64,000 nt of DNA, from NCBI RefSeq assembly GCF_018320785.1, contig NC_054882.1:23874719-23938718 (forward strand). The letters run 5' to 3'. Under the pieces are notes generated by a model. That model searched no databases and was not told where the DNA came from. It was given only the letters and a program-made list of their open reading frames with translations. Shown in pieces: positions 23,801-35,800 of this stretch; within the stretch, counting starts at the first letter, position 1; every line of letters begins with the position of its first letter. A program made the position numbers and the translations under genes. Origin of the DNA: Cheilinus undulatus. Lineage: Eukaryota > Chordata > Actinopteri > Labriformes > Labridae.

Positions 23801-26800
23801 ATTCAGGTGTGTCAATCAGACCCGTTGCCACAGGTGCATAAAATCAAGCATCTAGCCATGCAGTCTCCATTTGCAAACATTTGTGATGAAGACCATGTAC
23901 AATTACAGAGCAAGGACAATGACTGCCAAGGTGCATGGTGTGTAAAAGTTGCCAATGCTCTGCTGATTCCATAGCGGAAGAGTTCTGAAACTCAACTGGC
24001 ATTAATGTAAGCATAAAAACTGTGCAGAGGGAGCTTCATGGACTGGGTTTCCATGGCTGAGCAGCTGCATGCAAGCCTCACATCACCAATTTCAATGCCA
24101 AGCGTCAGATGTAGAGGTGTAAAAGCACACCCACAATGGACTGTGGAGCTGTGGCAATGTGTTCTGTTGAGTGACCAATCACACTCTTCAGCCAGTAGAA
24201 CATTACCTGCCTGACTGCATTGTGACAACTGTGAAATTTGATGGAGGAGGTAATGGTATGGTGCTGTTTTTCAGCGTTTGGACAAGGACCCCTTATCTCC
24301 AGTGAAGGCCAATCTTAAAGCTTTATCATACCCAGGCATTTTGTACAATGTTATGTTTCCAACTTTGTAGCAGCAGTTTGGGGAAGGCCCTTTTCTATTC
24401 CAACATGACTGTGCCCCAGTGCACAAAGCAAGGACTGTAAAGACATGGTTTGATGCATTCAGTGTGTAAGAACTTGACTGGCCCATACAGAGCCCTGACC
24501 TCAACCCCACTGAGCATCTTTGGGATGAACTGGAATGGAGACTGAGAGCCAGGCCTTCTTGTCCAACATCAGAGCCTGATCTCATAAATGCTCTATAGAA
24601 TGAATGGGCACAAAACTCCCACAAAAACAATCAAAAATCATGTGGAAAGCCTTCCAGGAAGAGTTTGGGCTGTTATAGCTGCAAAAGGGGACAACTCACC
24701 TTCAAGTACATGCATTTCAATACAATGTCATTACAGTCCCTGTTGGTGTAATGGTCAGGCAGCTGAATGCTTTTGTCCATATAGTGTAGGTTCTGTACAG
24801 TAAGTATTGTACCTCTACGCTGGTTGCAGTTGGTTTTTGAAGCCCAGGTGAGACGCAGAGACTGGTAGTTAGTGTCTTGGTCACAGACCATGTGACGGGC
24901 CAGGCAGAAGTCAATAACTATGATGTCAGAAGGAGTCAGTATCAATTACCTTTAATAAAAATCACCTGTTAAGCAGTAACCTAAAGCAAGGTTGAAGTAA
25001 AAAATAATAAAAGGCCACACCATATTTGACGTCTGGAACAGTCACCGAACTCTCAGCAATGTTGGTGGAAAGGATGACCTGTAAAGATGAGGAGCCATTA
25101 ATGCAGCAGCCAGTGAGGACACTTACGGAAGAACAAAATGAGTGGTTTTTACCTTCCTGTACCCAGGAACAGGGCACAAAAACACACCGTTCTGCTCCTC
25201 CAGCGTAACAGTGGAGTGGAGAGGATAAACCTGCAACCTAAAGAAAAAAAAAAGAGAATTCTGTTGGATTAATCTCGAACATTCCTAAGAAATAAATAGT
25301 AAACTGATGGCTACGAATTTAAGAGACCCTAATGCTCCTCATGCTAAAAGAAAAAGAGGAAAGCTAAAAAATCTTACCGTTTGTGGACCAGCTTGGCCAA
25401 AGCCTCCTGCATGTAGCTTATTTCATACAAACCAGGAAGGAAAACAAGGACACTGCCACGTTCTGATGAAGTCACGCCACCAACTTTCTCTATTCTGCTG
25501 CTCACACAAAAACACACAAAACTTAGTTTTTATGTCAGCCCACCTGCTGTGGGAGCTAAAAACAAAAGTCTTACTTCGGATCTTTGCTCTCCATCTCATC
25601 AAAGCTCTGAATGAGACTGATGGCAAGGTTGTACATCTCCACTGGAATGTGAGGGTCATCTGGGTGTGTCTCAACCTGATAAAGACACAAAAAACTCAAA
25701 TTAACAATTTGGCTTCCATACAAAGTAATGACAGCAGTAACAGACACAGTATCCTCTTACCCTGCTTGGAAACATATGGTGGAGGTCATCCAGATAAAAC
25801 TCCTCGATACCATAGGGTGCTCCCTCCACTTCAAACACATAGGCCGGGTTCATCTTGCCAAGAATGGGGGTACCAAAGTACTCAGCGAACTGTCTGCAGT
25901 TAATTGTGGCTGACATGAGGATGATCTACAAATATGTAAGACAATGACAACTGACAGTTAACAGAGGCATAAGGAGGGCAGAGGAGAACAGAGGTGGGAA
26001 TTCCACATGATCTTGAAATTACTTTGACATAACGAGAGTTGGAATGAAGAAGTTTTCTCAAAACCAGCAGGAGGAAGTCCATCTCCTCAGTCCGCTCATG
26101 AACCTGCACAAAGGCAGAACAGCCAAGAATCATTAATAAGATTATAACCTGAAACTAAACTGCAGCATGATAATGCTAGTGGAGCAATGGCAAACCCATA
26201 AAACATTGAACACACTACACTGAATTAGTAAAACAAACCAAAATTAAAAATAAAGTGAGCACTATGGAACTTCATTGTCATGATTGAAAGTAACAGTTTA
26301 TGATGTATGTGCATCAAAGTGATGTCCATTCACCTCATCTACAAATATGTGCGAGTACTCTGTGAGGCACTTTGCTGAAACCAGTTTTTGCAGAAGTACT
26401 CCTGTGGTCATATAGATCAGCCGAGTGTGCTCAGTAGCCATCTTCTCCAATCCAACCTGAAATACAAAATAACAAAGATGTGTTCATGAATCTACAGCAT
26501 ACATGGTTTTAATTTTGAGCCTGAATAATAGTTTCTAACATTTTTGGAAATCTCACTGTGAACATCTTGGACACTGCAATTTTACTCCATTCTTCTTTGC
26601 AAAACTGCTCAAGCCTGGTCAGGCTGCATGCGGATCGGACAAGGAACAGCACTTTTCAAGTCCAGCCGCAAATTCTCTATAGGATTGAGGTCTGGGCTTT
26701 GACTCAGCCACACACAGAAGCATTTATCTGTAGCTTTCACTGTATGTTCCAGGTCATTTTCTTGCTGGAGGGATGGTGTGTTTGTGGTGGTGTGCCGTGT

Positions 26801-29800
26801 TTGGTGTCTGGCAAACAAAATGTCTGCTTTGGTGGCTAAAAAGTAACAGTTTGGTCTCATCAGACTTGACCATGGAGTCTCCCACGCGCCTTTTGGTGAA
26901 CTCCAGTCAATATTTAACGCGAGTTTTGTTCAAAAATGGCTTTCTTTTTGTCACTCTCCCCTAAAGCTTTGACTGGTGAAGAACCTGGGCCTCGGCTGCT
27001 GAAGCTTGTAACTCCTTCAGAGTAGTCATAGGTGTCTTGGTGGTGTCTCTGCTGAGTTTCCTTCTTGCACGGTCACTCAGACTGTGAGGACAGCCTGATC
27101 TAGGCAGATTTATACAAGTTTTATATTCCTTCCATTTCTTGATGATGGATTTAACTAAACTCCAAGGGATGTTCAGTGCCTTTTGGTATCCAACTCCTGA
27201 CTTAAACTTTTCAATAATCTTTCTGAGTTGTTTGGAGTGTTCTTTTGTCTTCATGGTGTAATGATAGCCAGGAATACTGATTAAACAATGACCAGACCTT
27301 CCAGACACAGGTGTCTTTGTACTACTATCACTTGAGACAGATTCTCTGCACTCAGTTGATCCCAATTTATCTAACTGTGAGACTACTGGCACCAATTGTC
27401 TGGACCTCTGTTGAATTAGGTCAGTCACTTTAAAGGGGTGAATATTTATGCAGTCACTTATTTTACATTACGTGTTTTTATGTAATCAACATTACTGTGT
27501 AGAAATCTGTTCTCACTTTGACAAAGCGTCTTTTTATCTTTGTTTTTGTAGTAAAAAAGCCAAATTATATTGACCATGATTGATTTATAAAATCAATAAA
27601 AGGGTAAAATATCCAAGGGGTCAAATACTTTTTATAGGTGCTGTATCCCACAGTGTCTATATTTCTTTTCTTATGATTTTGATATAGTTTTTCAAGCTCT
27701 CTTGTCTTCTAAAAAAGTTATTCCATGCAGAAAACACTAACATTATGAGGTTTTTTTGGGTTACTTTACAAAACATTTTGTTGATTAATGCATTCAACAG
27801 AGGATAGGTATACAGAGAAAGAGAACGAGAGAAAACACAAAAATGCAGCTTGGGGCAAGATGCTGTGGGAAATGAGAGGGGAGAAAAGTAGGTGTGTGGA
27901 TGTGAGTGGGTAAAGACAACTATCTGAAGGGAAGCAAGGTAAGCACTTTTAAGCAGATTGTTAGAAAATGCACTATCATCTTAATGTTACTTAGAAGGTA
28001 GAATTAAAACATTGAAAAATATCAACTTAAGTTTGGGTCATGGATTATGATCAGTACTTTGAATTTTCCTCCACCACAGGCACACAAATTCTGTGGTAAA
28101 AACCAATATCTCTCACTAACAGTATCTGTTTATCTCTGCTCCTGCTCTCAGTGACATCCCACTTAACTCCAGAGGTCTGCACTGAGCGGAGGAGATAACA
28201 GTTATTATTAGTCATGTTGTTTCAGAGCTCTCTAAAACAAAGCCAGACATTCTTGCAAAAAGACACACATGCATGCAAACACTGTTAAACCTTGAGAGAC
28301 GAGCATAGTCCTGTTACTACCGACTCAGTTCTCATTAGTGTAATAATGCAGTATGACTTCAGTATCAGCTGTTTCTTGCTTCTATTTCTGCTTTGCATTT
28401 ATAATGTTCAGAATTCTATCATATACATGATGCCTTAAATGTCTCAGTTGAACACCTCAATATAATCCTGGTGCCTCTAAATATTGCACTAACCTGATAT
28501 CCCACCAGACTACCCAGGGTACACTTTCGCTGTGTGGCAACCCAGCGTGCAATACTCATCGCTCCGATTTTGCGTGGCTGGGTGACCACAATGTTGCATG
28601 GGGCATTCTTCTCACTGTAATGGTCCAAGATGTACTGTGGCAGCTGGGTGGTCTTTCCACTGCCTGTGGCTCCTCGAATGATCACTACAGAGTTGTTTTC
28701 TATAAGAGAAACCAGCTGGGGACATGCACACAAACACACAAAACAGAAGGAGGAGCAGAAATGTGTGCACCGTTATAACTCCTTTTAGGCTTTGCAACAT
28801 GTAATAAAAAAATAATACAAACAAAAAATACCAAATTCAATTATGAAATTATAAACTAACTGATCTGTATCAACAGCCAGCATATTATTGTGCATGTACA
28901 ATACCACCAGAAAATTTTAGACCAGTGATTTTAAAGATAGCATCTGTCTGTGATGTTTAATAACTCGCTGGCAAAAAGTAAAAGCTTAAGTGCAAAAGTT
29001 TCCTGAGGTCGTGATGGTAATTTCCGTTGCTAACACAACTAAAAGAAAAAAAGCACTTCAGAAGAACAAGAGTGCTCTTGTAAACAATCAGACTGTGTAG
29101 TGAAGTCTATGAGGTGTATTTGGTGTGTGGATAGTGCATTTTACCTCCTGCCTGTTTTTGGTTATGGGCAAGGTCGGGTACTCATAGCTTGCAAGTGGAG
29201 GAGGAGCAGTACCTAAAGATGAAGAATGAAATGCAAGAAACAGACAGTGCATTTAGGGAAGGATCCAGTAAGTGAAACTATGAGAGTTATAAAGTAAATT
29301 TTAAAAATTCAGTTTGATACTCACTCTTTGCAGTCTCTCCAAGGTTTGCATCCTTTAGGCTGCCTTCATCAGGAACCTTAACGGGGCTAAAACAAAATTC
29401 AAGCATCTTAAAGCACTTTTTGGAAGACTTAACAACTTAAACATTATAGTAAAGTCAGGACCTGCATAATCTTTGAAACAAAAGGATTGTAATTTGGTAA
29501 AATAAATAAATAAAAACAAAACTTGACAAAAACATGAAGCACAATGTTTGCACAAGAAACACAAAATTGCCAAATACAAATGTTGTTGTCCGTGGCTGCA
29601 ACAAGGGTCTAGCTGCTCTAATGTTCTGCCTTTCAGCTAAGGACATTTTTGATTGCCTTAACTCTGGTGTTCTCTTGCTTCCAAACAGATGTATTACAAG
29701 ATGCACCATAAATATAATGGTGTTTGTCAGCTGTCATCACATTAGCTATGTTTGGAGAAGCTAATGATGGCCACTGAAGCATTTTATCTTCTTTGACATA

Positions 29801-32800
29801 CAAGACACTTGACAATATCATAGTCAGCATAGATTGCACCATGATGGTAAACAACAAACTTTTCTTTGAGCAAGACTGAGAGTGTCATTTAACATTTAAT
29901 TCAAAGACAAGTCCACAGTTGTCGATCACTGCTACATTACTTGTTGCTCTGGGTCTCTGCCTCCTGTTTAGATCCACCGGGCCAAACCTGCATTAGCCTG
30001 CAGAGCATTCCCAGTTATCCCCATCTCTCATCTCTTGAGCGGAGGATTTTTTTCCCAACAGCAGGCAAAATCCTGACAGCACAAAGCAAAACTCAAAAAC
30101 AACACACCCACGGCTCATGCACGCACACACACTCTCGCCCTCATCCTTTCTCTCCAGTGTGCACATCTCCTGCAAGCTACAAAAGCAGCTGACCTTACAC
30201 TGAAGCTTGCATACTGCACAGAGAAGAGTGGGGTGAAGGGAGAAGAGAGGTGACAGCTCTTAGTTAGCAGTGTGACTAACGCTCCTGGAAAATAGCCTGC
30301 ATGACAGGAGCAGTGGGAGGAACAAAAGGACAAGACAGTAACTACAACACAGAGGAAATATCTCTCCAACAAACTGGATACTGACGGACTACTGCAGACA
30401 CACCAGTTATGTGCTCAATCTGACACCAAATGAAGGAATGAAGTTCACACGGACTGAGACATAATTTCTGAAAAATTCCACATCAGTGGTGCAGTTTTTA
30501 CCAGTAAGTATGGATCTTTTCTTTCACTTTCAGCCGGATGTTAGGGAGCTTAATTTTGCACATGCTGTTTTAAGGTTTGGTTATAGTTTGACATGTTTGA
30601 CAAGGAAATTAAATATTCAGATGCAAAGCCAGATTTACAGTTTGTCTAGTAAGGCAGACCTCTAACTCAGCAAGTAGTGGAAGGGACCTTATCCCATCAG
30701 TAAACTGTTGAATCCATCAGTGTGGAGGAGAGAGCCAAATACACACACCTGTGACATTGTTTTAGCTGAGTTTGACTTGAATTACAGACAATCAGAGCAA
30801 CCATCTGACAAGAGGTCAGCCCAGTAGCAAAGTGATCATCTATCACTGTCACATGTATATGTGTAGTAATAAATATTAGGCCTAAAAGGTTGTGTAGCTA
30901 ATAAAACTCAGCATGACCACTATGAGAACTGAGGTTTCACTTTTGTGACGCACTTTCGTAGGGGTCTTTGAAGCTGAAAATTTGTCCCAGTTTTCAGTGA
31001 AAGTGCATTTTTACAGCGGCTCTTCTTTTCTGATCACCATCAGCAGGAGCTTAAACACTTTCTTTTCCCCTTTTTTAAAAGCCATGTCAATCTTAGCATG
31101 TTTCATTGCCTTGTCAAATACAGACATGTCGGTTGAAGGTGCGACTTAAAAGAGAGCGCTTGATATAAAGTGACAAGTATTCCTACATGTTCAAATGAGT
31201 CTGAGCAGCATAGAGAGCCAATAATTTCTTCATGATTAAGAATATCTTTGTTTGTCAGTTTTTCAGGACTATCTGCTGTGACTGCCATGCCTCTGTTCAG
31301 CTGGATGAAATGGTCCAATGAAACAAAAGCACAGGTCGAGGATGAAGCTTCACCTCTGAAGACCTCTGGGTCTGTTCCCAGCCGCATGTTGATCAGAGAG
31401 CTGCTGTGGCATGTGGAGGAACGTGAACGGCTGACGAGAGAGCTAGAGCGGGAGAGCAGGCTGGCCCACAGTGCCCTGGGTCTTCGCTGGTTCCAGAAGT
31501 ACCCCAGGTTACGGACACTCATCCCCACATCAGATCTCCATCAGCTGGAATTCCTGTGTGCCCAGATCCCTCCTGTCCATGCAGCCACTGTGCTCTCCAG
31601 GTATTTGTTATAGCAGCCGTGCTGTGCTCCATCCACGCATTAACATGCTGTCAACTGTGGCTAGCTGCTACAGCATCAACACAGAGCCTGACAGCAGGCG
31701 AACCAGAGAGAACCCAAAGGGAAAGGGAGGCAGGGCGAGCTGCCAAGAAAGCCATTATGTGTTAGTGTCACAAAGTCGATGTAGGGTGTGAAGGTGAAGG
31801 GTAGCCTGTAAGGCTGAGTCAAGCCAGACTGCTGGGGTTTTCATCATCTCTGTAGTCATAATGATATAAAAAATGTTCTTCTACATGGTTAAGCAGAGTG
31901 ACCTACTTACTTTATTTACCATAAAACTCACTGCTGGGTCATGACTTACACAACCAAATAGCCAATGAATAACATAGTTAGTAAGACATTTCTATACAGG
32001 GGGCATAAAAAGAGCATACAAGTGGCTTTTTAAGGGTTTCATTTTGCATCATAGGAAACTGCTAATTGTAAATGCGTGATGCTGACATTGCGTTAATGTA
32101 AATCCTTACCTCAAAAAGTGTTTAATTAAAATCTATCTGTGGCCTCCTTTCACAGGTTTCGTGAGGTGCTTGCCACCAACAACATACGGCCCTGGGAACT
32201 GGCATCTGTCTTCAAGCAGGTGCTGAGAGACTTTCTGAGTCAAAAGCAGCACTATGACAAAGGCGACCTCTCAGTGCAACCAGCACAGCTTCGACCAATG
32301 GAAGCTTGGACCAGCCGCTACAAAATGAAGCAGGGCTTTGTCACACCAACGGTCCCAAACTGTGGAGAACAACGAAGGGAGGAGATCCCCACAGTATCGG
32401 GGTACGTGGATTGGGCCATGCGGCACTCCAGCTCATATTCAGGATTCAGCAGAGACTGGGACCTTCCTTATTTCTACCCAGTTCCTCTCAGGACCACAGG
32501 AGCGTACAGCACGACACTGTGAGAGGACACACTGTGCAAAACACTGTTGCTTTGTTCGTAACATCATGAATAACAAAATCCACAGCACGGATACAAATGC
32601 AAAAATTTCATTATTGGTATTTATTTTTAGGGAAATCATAGTTTGTGACCAAATAAGATGGCAACTTTAGAATATGTCGAGTTTTGTAAATACCACAGAC
32701 ATGTTTTAATCTACTGTTTTTAATTCCTTGTTGGTTTACCAACAACTTTTCTGTAGTCTATGGGGAAAACCATCAGTATGGCATTTTGGACATTATATTC

Positions 32801-35800
32801 AGTATTCGGGGTTGACTGTAAGGTAGTAGGCATGAATCATAAGGGCAAATAGGTATCCAACAGTGTGGAAAATAAGCACAACATTATGATTTCATATTGA
32901 GAGGCTGATAAGAAAATCAACTGTAAATGGCTGGTAGACTTATAAAACATAGGCCACACTTGCAAAACTTAAAAAACTCTTGAAAACCTCCTGAATTTAC
33001 CAGGATCAGCATCACAAGTGGATGCAAAAACAGCTGACTTTTTCACCCTGGATTTTCTCTGCTAGCCCTCCAGCATTTTCCCCATGTCACTCTCTTCCCT
33101 GGCTTGACAAGCAAACTGCAGGAAAACTAAGCGACAAGTGTGAACAAGCAAATCTGCAAAATTTCTGGGCAAGCTGGCCTGAAACTGTAGAGAAAGATTT
33201 TCAACAAAATTTGAGGGTTGCATGAGTGAAAAGGACTATAAAAAGTTTAACCTCATCCCGGTCATAGCCTTTGTCTTGTGAATCTTTCAAGTGAAGTCAT
33301 GTTTGCTTTTGTCACATTCAATCTGCTGAAAATGTCAATGAATTTTTGAGCAGTCAAACCAAAGATTTTTGTTTCTTTCTGTGATTGTTAAGTCCTTGAG
33401 AAGTTTTAAAATTTAATGTCAAGCTATGATAATTAAAACAATACATTTTGTTTCTTAAATTATGTTTGCCTTATCTCTTTTCCAATTTCCCCCGATAGGG
33501 GATCAATAAAAGTTTATCTTATCTTCTCATCCATGACCTGGATTTGACAGAGAGGCAAACCTCACCTTGTAAAGGTTGATGAAATTATTCAGAACCTTGT
33601 CTAGACACAAGTCTAGCCTGTGTATTTTATTTAGGAAAGTCCCATATTTTAACAACATTTTACAAATGTAAATGATTACCATAACAGCACTTAGAGGAAA
33701 TAGCAAGGTCACCTAACAACCATAAAAAAGTACATTTTCTTTTCTTTAGGTCTTCCTGTGAGAAGGAAATGAGATTGCAATTACAGTGTATCTAAATCTT
33801 TGCTACAATCTAAAAACCTTCATGCATCATGGATTTTTATTTTAGCCACCCAGCAAGCTTATCCACAGAATATTAAGTTTTTAGATAGAGAGCAGTTTTA
33901 TAAATGAACAGTATGACTTATTATCCTGTTTTCCTGTGTGTTTATGCTGTCAAGCCATGCCAGTTTTTCTCTATCAGTGTGACATACGGCAGAGATTATA
34001 GTTTATTCAAGTTTCTGTCAAGGAGACTGACCAAGACAAAAATGTTAATGCTTTACTGTTGGACATCCAAAATGTCCAGTATCTGAATGTGAAATGAAAA
34101 GCAATGTCAGTTTTTTCATCATTTTTTTTAACTAATTTAACAATTGGTAATGCATTAATATTATATTATATAGTTTGATAGTCTAGTTAATTAAGTATGT
34201 TTAAGGTAATAAAAGTAATGGTAAAATGGCAGGGTGTTTTCATTGACTAAAAGTAGACAAAATGTTTTTGAGTTTTTAATCTACTAAATTTAGACAATTT
34301 TTAAAATGACTTAAATCTGACTAAAACTATTGAATATTTCAGTGTTTCAATGTCTTCGTAACTAAATTTAGCATAGGCGGGTTATTTTACATAAACTTGC
34401 ACTTTAAAGGTTGCAAAATGCCAAAAAAGGAAACTTTGTTTAACATCGAAGCTCATTATCTAATTGCACCATCTCTCTCTCAATTTCAGTTTCAATTCCA
34501 ATTTGCTTTATTGTCATGAACAGATCTGTTACTGCCAAAGTAGTGTAAAAAATTTTTTTAAATGGCATTAAATATATATACATAATAAAAATTTAAATAT
34601 TAAATAATTCCACAATTAATTGATGTATAATGAAAAAAAAATATGATTAATTGGATATAACAATAAGACTGTATGCTTTCTGTAGTTAATAGTCAATGAA
34701 TAGAATAAATAAAATTCACTGAATGGTTGTCCCTCAGGCTATGACAGGATCGGATCTACAGGTACATCTCAAAAAATTTGAATATCATGAAAAAGTTCAA
34801 TATTTTTGTCACTCATTTCAGAAAGTGAAACCCATATATTATTTTGACTCATTACACATAGAGTGAAATATTTCAAGCCTTTATTTCTTGTTGATGATTA
34901 TGGCTTACAGATAATGAAAACCCAAAATTCAGTGTCTCGGAAAATTACAGTATTTCATAAGATCAATAAAAAAAGGATATTTTAAACAGAAATGTCAGGC
35001 TTCTGAAAGTATGTTCATTTCTATGCACTCAATACTTGGTTGGGCCTCCTTTTGCATGAATTACTGCATCAATGTGGCGTGGCATGGAGGCGATCAGCCT
35101 GTGGCACTGCTCAGGTGTAATGGAAGCCCAGGTTGCTTTGATAGCAGCCTTCAGGTCATCTGCATTTTGGTGTCTGGTGTCTCTCATCTTCCCCTTGACA
35201 ATACCCCATAGATTCTCTTTGGGGTTCAGGTCAGGCCAATTTGCTGGCCAGTCAAGCACAGTAACACCATGGTCACTGAATCAGCTTTTGGTACCTTTGG
35301 CAGTGTGGGCAGGTTCCAAGTCCTGCTGGAAAATGAAATCAGCATCTCCATAAAGCTTGTCAGCAGAAGGAAGCATGAAGTGCTTTAAAATGTCCTGGTA
35401 GATGGCTGCGTTGACTGTGGACTTCAGAAAACACAGTGGTTTAACACCAGCAGATACCATGGCAGCCCAAATCATCACTGACTGTGGAAACTTCACACTG
35501 GACTTCAAGCAACGTGGATTCTGTGCCTCTCCACTCTTCCTCCAGACTCTGGGACCTTGATTTCCAAATGACATGCAAAATTTACTTTCATCTGAAAAGA
35601 GGACTTTGGACCACTGAGCAACAGTCCAGTTCTTTTTCTTCACAGCACAGGTAAGACACTCCTGACGTTGTCTCTGGTTCAGGAGTGGTTTGACACGAGG
35701 AATGCCACATTTGTAGCCCATGTCTAGGATTCGTCTGTGCGTAGTGGCTTTGATGCGCTGACTCCAGCCTCAGTCCACTCCTTGTGAAGCTCCCCCAAAT

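Noticed and set aside
25307-25903. 198-codon open frame on the + strand
   Set aside because: It runs antisense across tdrd9 exons 25378-25497, 25575-25675 and 25761-25925 and the introns between them. It has no recognised domain, and the minus-strand exons are clearly coding.
29455-29709. 84-codon minus-strand frame in tdrd9 intron 1
   Set aside because: No family resemblance, no phase-compatible splice sites, and a hydrophobic low-complexity end.
31103-31528. 141-codon minus-strand frame
   Set aside because: Shadow of rd3l exon 1 on the opposite strand.
33527-33712. Possible missing tdrd9 exon (FINLYK followed by a GTGAGG donor)
   Set aside because: The six residues resemble the human YINKYR only loosely, and no acceptor in the right phase with similar flanking residues was found.
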